Shown here: in pieces, positions 1 to 8,313 of the stretch
Layout: the number at the start of each line of letters is the position of its first letter
Numbering within the stretch: the stretch's first letter is position 1
Translations under genes and position numbers: made by a program
From: Tieghemiomyces parasiticus
Taxonomy: Eukaryota; Kickxellomycota; Dimargaritomycetes; Dimargaritales; Dimargaritaceae
Assembly (NCBI GenBank): GCA_027575765.1
Contig: JANBPT010001232.1
Location: forward strand, 1 to 12,014
Length of the DNA stretch: 12,014 nt
Direction of reading: 5' to 3'
The notes under the pieces: model-generated
What the model was told of the DNA's origin: nothing
Database searches by the model: none
What the model saw: only the letters and a program-made list of their open reading frames with translations

Positions 1-1740
1 CTGACGGTAGTAGTTACTGCACTGGTAGCCAAACCGGTGCGGGATATAACTGGAGAACAAGCCCCACTATTGGGTGCCCCAGGTAGGTAATTAGTGGTAA
101 TTGAGGGAGAAGGAGAGGGGGGGGGTGAAGCCGGCGCGTCAGGTTTAAGTGAGATTGGCATTCCATGAGAACTGGCAGGTCAGCCTGGCCAATAGTAAGA
201 CCAAACAAAAGCACGGGATCAGTATCCTACGCTTACCTTATCGCCGCAACCATGTTCCTTTGCCGCCTACGAAAGTGAGGTCGAGGGTTAGAAGTGTGAT
301 GCATAACTGTCGTTAGTTGGTGTTCAGTTGGAGCTAAACTCGCGGCGTACCTCAAAATACCCTCGTGAAATTACCTGCAGAAACAGCGTTTTTTCGTCCT
401 CCTCCCAGTCGCCTACACGTTGCTCCTGCCAAGTACAAAAATGAGGATAAGGGAGTGGAAAGTGGGTTAGACGAATACTAGGTACGACGAAGGGAAAGCA
501 CCCTCGCGCTGACAGGGAAGAAGGCAACGGTAGGAGCCCATGCGGTGTTCGCAAAGATGCACCTACCACGCCGGGCTCGTTGTGACGGTAAAAATACGAA
601 TTGGGATTCTTTTTAAACAATTTTGCTGCCACTAGTCGGGCAGAGGACGCACCGCCGGCCTTAGCCTTTCGGCCGCGGGCTTTTTTGGCCTTCGGGTCTT
701 CCGGGAGACCCAACGGGTTCGAGAAGGAGAATTTACCGCCACCGTGTTTCTCCCAACTGTCCTGGGCGTTCTCTTCAAAACCATGTTTGGTTATCAAATC
801 GGGGTTAATCCAACCGTGGAAGTGGCCGTCGGTACGGATGGCGTTCCGGAGGATTTCTGCAGAAAAAAACTTTTCAGCCGGCATGAGGTGGCCGTCGTCG
901 AGGTCTGGCTCCGGGGTGGCCTGTCGAGGGAGGATAGGTTTGGAACAGATAAGGTAGGCGGAATATGAGTCAGTTGACATACTTCCAAAGCTAAACTATA
1001 CTGACTGATCGACTGGCCTACAGTATTGTACGCACTTACCGCCCGTTTCTCCCCTGGCTCTTCACCATCCACCTCGACGGCGTCGGCTTCTTTCTTTGTA
1101 ACAATTGCTGGTTCAACGCCGCGGAGCCGTTTGGAGGCACGTCGTGGTAAGGATGCTGCAATATTCAAATTTGCCGTTCTATTACACGCGGCCGAAGGGT
1201 ATACCGGGTTGGAGAGTGCATTGGGACAGGCATTAGACACTGTATTCATATTATCACACCGTACGGTCGTGGTCCCTATGGGCCACATCAGCCATAGCAA
1301 GGACCACAATAGCTCGTCATGCTACTTACTTCTTGGATGTAGTGGCCGACGACTTCCGACTGTTGCCCCGGGATGCCGTTGCCGTGGCTAAGGTAAGCGG
1401 CAGGGAGAGTTTGGGTAATTCCAACTCCGCGAGTAGCCTTTCGTTATGGGCAATGTTTCGCAATCGCTGCTCTTCGTATTCGTTTAGCTCCGCTATTTAA
1501 ACGGCACAGACAAGGTGTGGAAAAAAACGAAAGAGCGTCCAGAAAACAGGGCCGCGGAAGATAGGGTTAGGTTGGAGCAGGTCAGTTCAGGCCAGAGCCA
1601 TTCGGACGGCGGCAGCACGCGGCGGGCGGCATCCTTGATGAGGCTAAGGAGCTCATGGGAGAGCAGGCCTTACCCTGGGCGAGGGCTTTGGTCGACTTGC
1701 CCTTGCGGGATCGGCGTGGCACATGTGGGTCCTGCAGCAT
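1..1740 (-). CDS. SANT/Myb-like domain protein, seven exons visible, 3' end beyond the left edge
   Basis: Spliced by eye as exons 1740-1674, 1492-1330, 1178-1040, 920-567, 425-375, 266-237 and 66-1. The phases agree at every junction and give 290 codons, open at the window edge. The start ATG at 1740 is the first in-frame ATG; no ATG extends the frame further up. Donors are GTAAGG, GTAAGT, GTAAGT, GTAGGT, GTAATT and GTAAGC; acceptors are TAG or CAG. Residues 1-22 are basic. Residues 26-47 form a charged helix (NEYEEQRLRNIAHNERLL). Residues 78-123 contain a basic RRASKRLRG stretch. Residues about 223-241 carry a KKNPNSYFYRHNEPG block. Residues 246-290 are a SANT/Myb repeat: GDWEEDEKTLFLQ, AAKEHGCGDK, then WGLFSSYIPHRFGYQ and CSNYYRQ, with tryptophans at 248 and 269. 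I recall this architecture from fungal Myb-like proteins of unknown role; a nuclear DNA- or chromatin-binding function is inferred. Intron 3 (1039-921) has the least certain acceptor: CGACAG is chosen because phase and family fit. Confidence 0.82.
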
Positions 1741-2343
1741 GGTCGGAAGGCGAGCCGTGGGGAGGTTGGCCTGACGAGGCGAAGTGGAAGGTAGGAGGGC
1801 TGGGAATGAGCAAAGGTTCACTAGCACAGGGGCGTGTATCGCATGGGCTTAGCAAGTGAACGAAAGGCCCGACTTTGCGGTATAGTCGGAGCTCGCGTTG
1901 TAGGTACTGCCAAGGTACGACGGAGCACGGCGCGTCGTGGTCAAAGCGCTCGTGCCGGCCGCAACGACAATATCTTGTCCGGCACCATAGGTAGTGAGAA
2001 CCACAGGAGGGAGGTTACCATACCATCGCATGGGCAGCAGTCGCTGGCTGACCAGGGGCGACCGTAGCATCAGACGGGGGCGTATTTCAGTGGCACGCCA
2101 GATCGTAGCGTGAAAACCAGCTGCCCCCTCCCCCTTACCGTCCCTTTAGACAGCGGTTTCACACCGTTGGGAACCGCTTGCAACTGCCATGGGAGCGTTC
2201 GGGTGGCGTATCTCGCTGGCCGTGGTGACCTCCCCGTCTCCGCACCACCCATCTGTCGCCCATTGCCCATTCTAAGCCCCTTTTCTTTTCCTTTCTCCTT
2301 TACCTCACCACCCGCCACTTGTCGCTCCACATCCCGTTTCGCC
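1741..2343. promoter_or_regulatory. Divergent intergenic region between the SANT gene and the RIB2-type deaminase gene
   Basis: The two genes are transcribed away from each other, so this stretch of about 600 nt should hold both promoters. On the plus strand, roughly 2225-2343 is strongly pyrimidine-rich (runs such as CCCCTTTTCTTTTCCTTTCTCC) and runs up to the deaminase ATG, as fungal leaders often do. On the minus strand, the stretch before 1740 (about 1741-1800) is likewise C/T-rich. I see no clear TATA box near either start. Open frames here begin with GTG or TTG and look like chance. Confidence 0.5.
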
Positions 2344-2799
2344 ATGGCGGTTAATTACACCCCGCAAGACGTCGAATATCTTGAGCTAGCCGTCGAAGAG
2401 GCCAAGAAGTCCGTCCCGGTCGAGAGTGCCTACTGCGTCGGGGCGGTCCTGGTGACCGACGGCAAAGTCCTGACCACTGGGTTTTCGCGCGAGCTTCCTG
2501 GCAACACCCACGCCGAGGAGTGCGCTCTGCTTAAGCTGGACTCCGCCCCGGTCAACCTCCGCGACGCCACCATGTACACCACCATGGAACCGTGCAGCGA
2601 ACGTTTGTCAGGCAAGCCACCCTGTACCGAGCGTATCATTTCCGCCGGGGTGGGCCGTGTTGTTCTCGGTGTCAAGGAGCCCGCCCATTTTGTGCAGTGT
2701 CAAGGTGTTAAGCTGTTGGAGGCTGCTGGCGTCAAAGTGGTATACGTACCCGGCCTCGAGGAGAAGTGCCTGGCCCCCAATTCCCATATTGTGAGCTGA
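2344..2799 (+). CDS. RIB2: Rib2-type DRAP deaminase (riboflavin synthesis), stand-alone deaminase domain
   Basis: Intronless, 151 residues, of the cytidine deaminase-like fold. The zinc-site motifs are visible: H56-A57-E58 in ELPGNTHAEECALLKL, and P83-C84 with C94 in MEPCSERLSGKPPC. These flanking blocks, and the tail with GVKEPAHFV and VPGLEEKC, match from memory the C-terminal deaminase half of yeast Rib2. That half deaminates 2,5-diamino-6-ribitylamino-4(3H)-pyrimidinone 5'-phosphate in the riboflavin pathway. Yeast Rib2 also carries an N-terminal pseudouridine synthase; this gene has no such domain. The start is 2344, the first in-frame ATG, in a good context (TTCGCCATGGCGG) after a pyrimidine-rich leader; the frame is open upstream to 2110 but only from a GTG. 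It is probably cytosolic. A dCMP or general nucleoside deaminase is the alternative, less likely given the SGxxPC spacing. Confidence 0.82.
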   Translation: MAVNYTPQDVEYLELAVEEAKKSVPVESAYCVGAVLVTDGKVLTTGFSRELPGNTHAEECALLKLDSAPVNLRDATMYTTMEPCSERLSGKPPCTERIISAGVGRVVLGVKEPAHFVQCQGVKLLEAAGVKVVYVPGLEEKCLAPNSHIVS

Positions 2800-3587
2800 C
2801 TAGAAAATATGTCTGAACTCAGCATTGTAAACCTTCCCGAAATACAGATCATTATATAAAATAGACTATAGCTACTTGGCCCACGTCGACGGAAATGTAG
2901 CAGAATCACCGTTGAATACCCTCAGTAACTAGTATGCCCGCCGACCTACGGTCCAAGAGTTGTACGCGGTGGAAACCGCCTATCAGCCCACCAGGATTGG
3001 GACACATTGTGCTCTCTCGAGCCATCTTCAATGTGATTAATTAGTCACGTGAGTAGGCCCAAAGACATGACACGGCATACCCCATCAAGTTTTTTTTTTT
3101 GTTGAACTAATCAAGTGGCCTGAAACTGCCGTTCCCACAAATCACTCTGCCATTATATCTAAGCAGTATATAACACAGCTAGCCTGGCCTCCCTCCGGAC
3201 CTCCTTAGTAAGATAGGTGCTATATAAGTCGCGGGCCTTTGTGAGGGTTAGCCTTTCGAGGCGCCCAATTTCCATTCCCTGGCCAGTGCTCAAAGCAACC
3301 TTATAGGATTTAGGACTGCCTACCTTGTGTTCGTGGTTCTGTGCTGCCGACCTGGAATTCCAGCCCGTGGGGTTTAGACCCGCAAGCTGACGGGTCCCAG
3401 TACGTACATCTATTGCCCACCAACTCCTACAAACAAACATTAAATCCCACAGGCAAAGAGTCCTGATTGCTGAGTTTCAGTCACGCGCTTTCTCTCACTT
3501 CCGACTTGCCCGCTTGTACTATCATGAAGGCCGATTAACGATCCTTTTAATGCCAAACGGATCGTGCAGAGGAGAGTGTCCACGTGA
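2800..3587. other. Convergent intergenic region with no supported gene
   Basis: This is the tail-to-tail gap between the deaminase (plus) and the permease (minus), so it should hold both 3' untranslated regions. AT-rich stretches near 2850-2865 (attatataaaatag) could serve deaminase 3' end formation. A T run lies near 3090-3100 and a perfect 12-bp palindrome CTGGAATTCCAG at 3352-3363. A 93-codon ATG frame on the minus strand (3440-3159) has a charged C-terminal half, but no recognisable domain, and I do not call it a gene. Confidence 0.45.
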
Positions 3588-5273
3588 TTAGACCATTGGT
3601 TCCGGCTTGTCGATCGACGGCAAAGTGTCCACCACAGCCACCTCCGCCTCCTCCTGATCGTCAGGAGATGGCGGTGGTCCGAACTTGAGGTCATGGCGGT
3701 GAACAAACAGATGCCAAATGGGAATGCCAATGAGGATGTAAAGGGCGCCAAGTAGCGGGGCCAGGTAGTACGGTATGCCGTCTACGACGACGGAGCCGTC
3801 GGTACTCGGGACGAAGGGGAAGATGCTCAGGAACAGCGTGACAACGATAAAAAGGGCCGGGAAGAAAGGGAATACGCGGAAGGGCCGTTCCTTGAGCGGG
3901 TGGGTCTTGCGCAGGTAGAAGAGGCCGACCAGAGAGATACCGTAGAAGAGGTACGTCGGGTAGCTTTGCATGTTGACCAAAAAGTCAAACACGTTTCCTG
4001 GGGGCGGAGCCAGCATATACACCAGACTGAGTACCCACTGAATCAGCACGCAGCGCCAGGGGGTTCCGAATCGTGGGCTGAGGGCGGCCAGACGGTCCCC
4101 GTAGGGCATGTAGCCGGCCTGGGCAGCAACGCGGATGATACGGGCGATGGTGAAGGTCATGGCCGACACGCTACCAGCGGACGAGATGGCAATAAGCACC
4201 GGGATGATGATGCGACCGAACGTGGTGCCGAACACGATATCGCCCCACACTCCGGCAAGGACCTCCTTGGACTCGACGGCGTCCGCCATACTGATGACGC
4301 TGAAGAAGGCCACGTTGGTGAGCAGGTACAGGACGGCTACGATCCCGATCCCGGAAGTGACACAGATGGGCAGGTTTCGGCGCGGGCGTTTGAGCTCTCC
4401 CAGACTGTAGTTAAGATTGTTCCAGCCGTCGTAGGCCCACAGTGACCCGAACAAGGCCGACGAGACCTGGTGGGCGCTGTTGGACGTGCCTTTAAATCCC
4501 TGGGACCACAGGTCGCTGCGCGGGATATTAGTGACCCCTGACACGATGACCAGGCCCGTAATGGAGATAAGCAGGAGGGTGAGTAGCTTGATCCAGGTCA
4601 GGATGTTGTGGACCCGGAGCGACCATGCCACGGATAGACAGTTGAGGAGGGCGATGGCGGTGACGCAGAACACACCGAGGGCGCGACACAGCCAGTCGAA
4701 GTTTTGGGACACATAATGGTCGGTGATGCCGATGCGTGGACCGTACCCGGCGTACAAAATGTACTTGCCAAACACGGTCGAGTTGGCGGCGGCCGAACCC
4801 GGGCGAATACAGACGATCATGCAGAAGCAGAAGAGGAAAGCAAGGAGGGCCCGGGGCCGTCTGAAAGCATAATCAAGGTAGGCCTGTTCGCCACCCGACC
4901 GGGGCAGCATGGAACCGAGCTCCACATAGGAGAGTCCGCCGCAGAGGGTGACCAGGGCGCCGATCACCCAGATCACGAAGGCCATGCCAGCCGACCCGGC
5001 CGAGGTCAAGACCGTCGCTGGGGTGGAGAAAATCCCCGACCCAATCATCAGACCGGCTACCATGGCTGTGCCGCTGAGCACGCCCAGGGTGCGCGGAAGC
5101 TCGTCCGATGGAGTGGGGCCCCCGTCGTCGGCGGGGTGGTCCGATTGGGCCGCTTCATCGGCAGTAAAAGCGCCAAAGTCCTTGTTGAAACTGCCGTCGT
5201 GGACGATCTCGGTACTGGCTGGATGAAAAGTGTCAGCGGTGGCCTTGGTCGGCTCGTACTTAAAGTCGGCCAT
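3588..5273 (-). CDS. LAT/MUP1-type amino acid permease (APC superfamily)
   Basis: Intronless, 561 residues, with about twelve hydrophobic spans between hydrophilic ends (residues 1-62 and 525-561). It should import amino acids across the plasma membrane or an internal membrane. TM1 carries the APC signature GSGIFSTP (78-85). Residues 125-140 read RSGGEQAYLDYAFRRP, and residues 279-300 contain WAYDGWNNLNY and ELKRPRRNLP; both blocks are typical of the L-type transporter group that includes yeast Mup1. Substrate cannot be read from the sequence; methionine or other neutral amino acids are likely. The start at 5273 (MADFKYEP) gives the usual acidic, soluble N-terminus. The frame stays open to 5639 and has another ATG at 5477, but that stretch is C/T-rich leader DNA and the ATG lies only about 20 nt below a TATA-like box. 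The stop is TAA at 3588. Confidence 0.9.
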   Translation of the reverse strand: MADFKYEPTKATADTFHPASTEIVHDGSFNKDFGAFTADEAAQSDHPADDGGPTPSDELPRTLGVLSGTAMVAGLMIGSGIFSTPATVLTSAGSAGMAFVIWVIGALVTLCGGLSYVELGSMLPRSGGEQAYLDYAFRRPRALLAFLFCFCMIVCIRPGSAAANSTVFGKYILYAGYGPRIGITDHYVSQNFDWLCRALGVFCVTAIALLNCLSVAWSLRVHNILTWIKLLTLLLISITGLVIVSGVTNIPRSDLWSQGFKGTSNSAHQVSSALFGSLWAYDGWNNLNYSLGELKRPRRNLPICVTSGIGIVAVLYLLTNVAFFSVISMADAVESKEVLAGVWGDIVFGTTFGRIIIPVLIAISSAGSVSAMTFTIARIIRVAAQAGYMPYGDRLAALSPRFGTPWRCVLIQWVLSLVYMLAPPPGNVFDFLVNMQSYPTYLFYGISLVGLFYLRKTHPLKERPFRVFPFFPALFIVVTLFLSIFPFVPSTDGSVVVDGIPYYLAPLLGALYILIGIPIWHLFVHRHDLKFGPPPSPDDQEEAEVAVVDTLPSIDKPEPMV

Positions 5274-5505
5274 GCTAGGGTGGGCACAGAAGGAGATATT
5301 ACTCGAGGGAAATAGGCAGATAATAGAGGCAATTGTCTTCCTAGGATGGTGGAGGGTTGAGCCAAAGTGTGAAGTGTGCGTCGCTGGAGTACATGGATGG
5401 TGCGTCGCAGGCAGGGAGAGTAAGAATATTAGTATTATACAGTTAGTGTTTTGAAATATTACAGAAGGGGTTGCCATGCCAATGTGAAGCAAGAAAAATA
5501 TATAG
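5274..5505 (-). promoter_or_regulatory. Leader and TATA-like box of the permease gene
   Basis: Read on the minus strand, a TATATATT element lies at about 5498-5505, some 225 nt above the permease ATG, followed by a long C/T/A-rich leader that ends CCTAGC before the ATG. The element could set transcription start. The in-frame ATG at 5477 would fall at or above the likely start site, which is one reason for rejecting it. Confidence 0.4.
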
Positions 5506-5639
5506 TATGAATACAGACAGCAGCTAGTGCCCGGAAATACTAAGAAGACGGTAACAGAAAACGCAAAGCTAGAGGACGAAGTATAAGGGAAGGCTAACGA
5601 CGTAGGCCGAGGGGGGCAGGGAGCCCGTTGAATGAGCAC

Positions 5640-7610
5640 AATCGAACCGGGGCAGTAGAAACCTCAGCAGACCGGCGTAAGACCGGAAAATATAGGCCCC
5701 TTCAGTCAGTTTATAATAGTCCGGGGGAGAGGCCGGAGACCATGGCCATGCGAAACCCAGGGTCAGGTGCGGCAGGATAAAGGGAGAGGGAGGATAGGCG
5801 GGGTGCCGCTACCGCACGGCCAGACGTGGTGTGATTTTTAGCGGACAGTGGGTTGCCCCTGGAGGGAAAAATTATTGCCTTACTCTGGATATCGGAGTAT
5901 CCCAAGTGCCATCTGACACCAACGGCACTGAGCCTATATGAGCACGCAATCCGAAACCGCCGAGCCTTAACAGCCCGAAGTATCAGAGACCCTGTCCCCG
6001 ACCCCTTCTTTCCCTAGATCTGCGCGCAGGAGTCTACCTGTCGCTGAATAAAATCCGTCTGGCCGTCATGGCTCCTTGTCGCTACTATTTATACCCTGAC
6101 TGGAGAATAGTATAGTAGGACAGCAGAGGTGAAAGCGGATGTAAATACTTACAACAGTGGCTGTGTTTAGCGGAGGAACGCGATCACATAGACGCAGGAT
6201 GGACTAGTGAGTTGACCCCGCTTGATGCGCTGGCCGTGAGATTAGGGCGGTACTGGGCTCAGGTACGTATGAGGAAAAAGTGGATATTTAAAGGATACTT
6301 TGTACACAACAGGACACAGTCACGATATTTATAGACCGCTGGCACCTGTAGGCACTGCGCCAAACGGTGTACCAAGAGAGTAAATGGGCGCATCGAACGG
6401 TTCTCACCGTCGAAATTTCATACCAAAGCGGTGCGCCGGCGGAACAGGTCAGACGCCCCGCCAACGGCCTACCAAGAAAGGAGAATATAGGGACATCTAC
6501 TAACCTGGTTGGGCCCAAATGGTGTCAACCGAAACCACCATTGGGCGCCCCAGGCGGTGTCGGAGAAGAAATTAGAAGTTAAAAGCAAGGTCACCTCGAT
6601 AGGTGTGACGAGCCAATGGACAACATCGTTGCTAAAATCGGTTGGCCGAATGGTGAGCCAGATTGGAGAAATAGTGAACACCGAATACCACCTGCTTCCC
6701 GGATATGGCGGATTATCCACAGACAGTGGCGCAATCCACGACCGAATAGCGACACAGACGAATTCTTTGCTAGTTTTCGATAATGCCGGCTAAATTTGCT
6801 AACGTTCGCTTACGGATATCCGGCAAGCCAATTACGGAGATGCTCAGTTCGGTTTACTGAGAGCCCTGGCGCCGAAAGTTTTACTATGGCGTTGAGCGAG
6901 AGCGGGAGGGGGGCTCCTAATGAACCACGCGAGTATGTAAGCACGCCATCTTCCCACCCTTCCCTATTCCCTCTACATGCCACTGCCAGCGGGCATTCTG
7001 ACCGACGCCCAGTTTTTTTCTAGCTTCAACTACGCCTGGATAGTTCTGATCTTTTGTGCAGGACCGGTGAGACTGGATGTGTGCTTACTAGCTGATGCCA
7101 TTGACTAAGAGGATCACTGCAAACGTCTACCCCCCGCCCTAGAGGCTGTTGAGTATGGCAGCAATCCATTGGCGCGTGGCCTCTCCGACTGGAAGGTGAT
7201 ACAAATGATGAAGTGTAAGCTGGTCGCTTTGCATTGGATGGATTAGGGACTTCATTTTCTCACTGCCCTCGGCGTACATTTTAAATCCAAACTTACACGT
7301 TTGCACGCCCAACTGGTGCTGTGACGCCGTTATCGGACGTGAGAAGTATCGTCTTAATGATTACACCGTTGGCTTCACCGCTCGCAGTGGCGCCGGACTC
7401 CAATACCGGTGAGGAGATCAGCCGTACCGAGTTGGGATATCAGTTCATAAAATTTAATAAAGTGCCTGTTGACTTTTAGTGCACTAGGGGGCGTAAGAAA
7501 TACTTAAGGTAAACAGGGAATGACATATGGGCAAGTCGAGGCCTCTCGTAAATAAGCCAGAAATAACCGACCATTAAGAAGGGCGCGCTACCAGGGAGCC
7601 CCATGGTAAC
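5640..7610. other. About 2 kb without a supported gene
   Basis: Between the permease promoter and the 3' end of the secreted-protein gene I find no long or recognisable coding frame on either strand. Small open frames are 60-95 codons; several begin with non-ATG codons and none has a family motif. The stretch contains a hairpin near 6511-6550, a loose direct repeat (6358-6380 and 6459-6480), and exon-like fragments on the minus strand between 7139 and 7430 with a GTAAGT donor and a CCTTCCAG acceptor. It may be regulatory, decayed mobile DNA, or a poorly conserved gene of short exons. Confidence 0.4.
6511..6550. repeat. Imperfect inverted repeat (hairpin)
   Basis: AATGGTG (6518-6524) and CACCATT (6536-6542) are perfect complements around an 11-nt loop, and the outer flanks GGGC and GCCC extend the pairing with a small bulge. 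The right arm continues as CACCATTGGGCGCCCCAGG, which resembles 65-83 (CACTATTGGGTGCCCCAGG) at 17 of 19 positions. Confidence 0.45.
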
Positions 7611-8180
7611 CTACTTCTTCGACTTGTTGAGGTTCTGGAGGGTTTTGCTCGTTTTAAAGACGTTTCTGACGGCTGATAAAGATGGATATGATGGTCGCAT
7701 TGCGCAGAGGGATTGTGATAGTGGGTGCGTTGGGAGGGGAGGGGGTTAGTCTTGTAGAATAAACATTCCATGCGAACTGCTGGTAAAAATGAGCTTTCCA
7801 ACAACATTAAGGAGTGGAGAGGTAGTAGTAGACTGTTTGATGCCCCAAAGAAGGTGAATAATGCAATGGTAGAAAGTGGGGGCAGTAGGTGCAAAATGCA
7901 ATTGAAAAATGCATTATTTTTTTCAACGAGAGTCACGCAGTCCAGATTCTAGGAGAGGGTATTTACCTTCCGCGTTGGGCTTTCCCGAAGCGATGCTACT
8001 CGCAGCCACTCCAACGGCTTTAAAGAATTCCCTATTGGCTTCGGGGTGTTCCTTGAAAGATTGGGCCATCCTCGTGGCCAGCGGAATGCGCTTTTTACGG
8101 TCGGAGGCAACCACGGTGCCGGCCATCAGCTGCAGTCCGACGGTAGCTAGGACAACGATCAAGGTGAGGTTGAGCTGCAT
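7611..8180 (-). CDS. Small secreted cationic protein, two exons, unknown function
   Basis: Exons 8180-7967 and 7672-7611 join in phase 1 and give 91 residues. The intron (7966-7673) begins GTAAAT, has CTAAC, and ends in a long C/T tract with TTTATCAG. Residues 1-26 (MQLNLTLIVVLATVGLQLMA, then GTVVAS) are a classic signal peptide. Directly after it comes DRKKR, a dibasic Kex2-like site, and then a soluble part of about 60 residues with helical character, no cysteine, and a lysine-rich end (NLNKSKK). The start is the only ATG downstream of the TATA box that begins a signal peptide; the frame is open a little further upstream, but only from a non-ATG codon. Reading through the intron instead would end within 16 codons in a sequence without character. 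I do not recognise the family. A processed peptide, a cell-wall-associated protein or an effector-like protein are all possible. Confidence 0.72.
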
Positions 8181-8313
8181 GGTGAGTCGAGGTAGGGGCC
8201 AGAGAGGGGAATTATTGTTGTATGTGGGTAGCAAGGGTGAAGCGGGGAGCAGGATAGAGCGGTAGAGTTGTAGACGTGTTTTTGGTTAGAATGTTGAACG
8301 GAAGTTGCGGTCC

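Noticed and set aside
601..957. Plus-strand frames opposite the SANT gene
   Set aside because: They are antisense to coding exons with clear SANT-family motifs and show no motif of their own.
324..980. A 218-codon minus-strand frame starting at an ATG at 980
   Set aside because: It reads through two introns. Its first 20 residues lie in intron 1039-921 and the stretch 566-426 is an intron; only 920-567 and 425-375 are coding.
2110..2343. N-terminal extension of the deaminase
   Set aside because: The frame begins with GTG and is a pyrimidine-rich, proline/serine-rich leader; the deaminase fold begins right after the ATG at 2344.
3900..4445. A 181-codon plus-strand frame opposite the permease
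   Set aside because: It is antisense to conserved transmembrane segments and has His/Asp/Gly-rich shadow composition.
5600..5720. A tRNA-like B box (GGTTCGATT) on the minus strand near 5640
   Set aside because: There is no A box or cloverleaf at the right spacing; only a small CCGGTCTTACGCCGG dyad lies upstream.
6509..6793. A 94-codon plus frame containing STDSGAIHD, reminiscent of a retropepsin active site
   Set aside because: No flanking protease, reverse transcriptase or integrase motifs, and no long terminal repeats could be found nearby.
6977..7111. A short plus-strand frame with a hydrophobic FNYAWIVLIF segment
   Set aside because: It has only about 43 codons, with no supporting splice structure or homologue that I recognise.
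7370..7440. A tRNA-Trp-like anticodon loop (CTCCAAT between CCGG arms)
   Set aside because: No B box follows and the A-box and acceptor stem are missing, so the resemblance is accidental.
7574..7936. A 120-codon minus frame across the 3' part of the secreted-protein gene
   Set aside because: It lies mostly in the 294-nt intron, including its pyrimidine tract, and is out of frame with the second exon.
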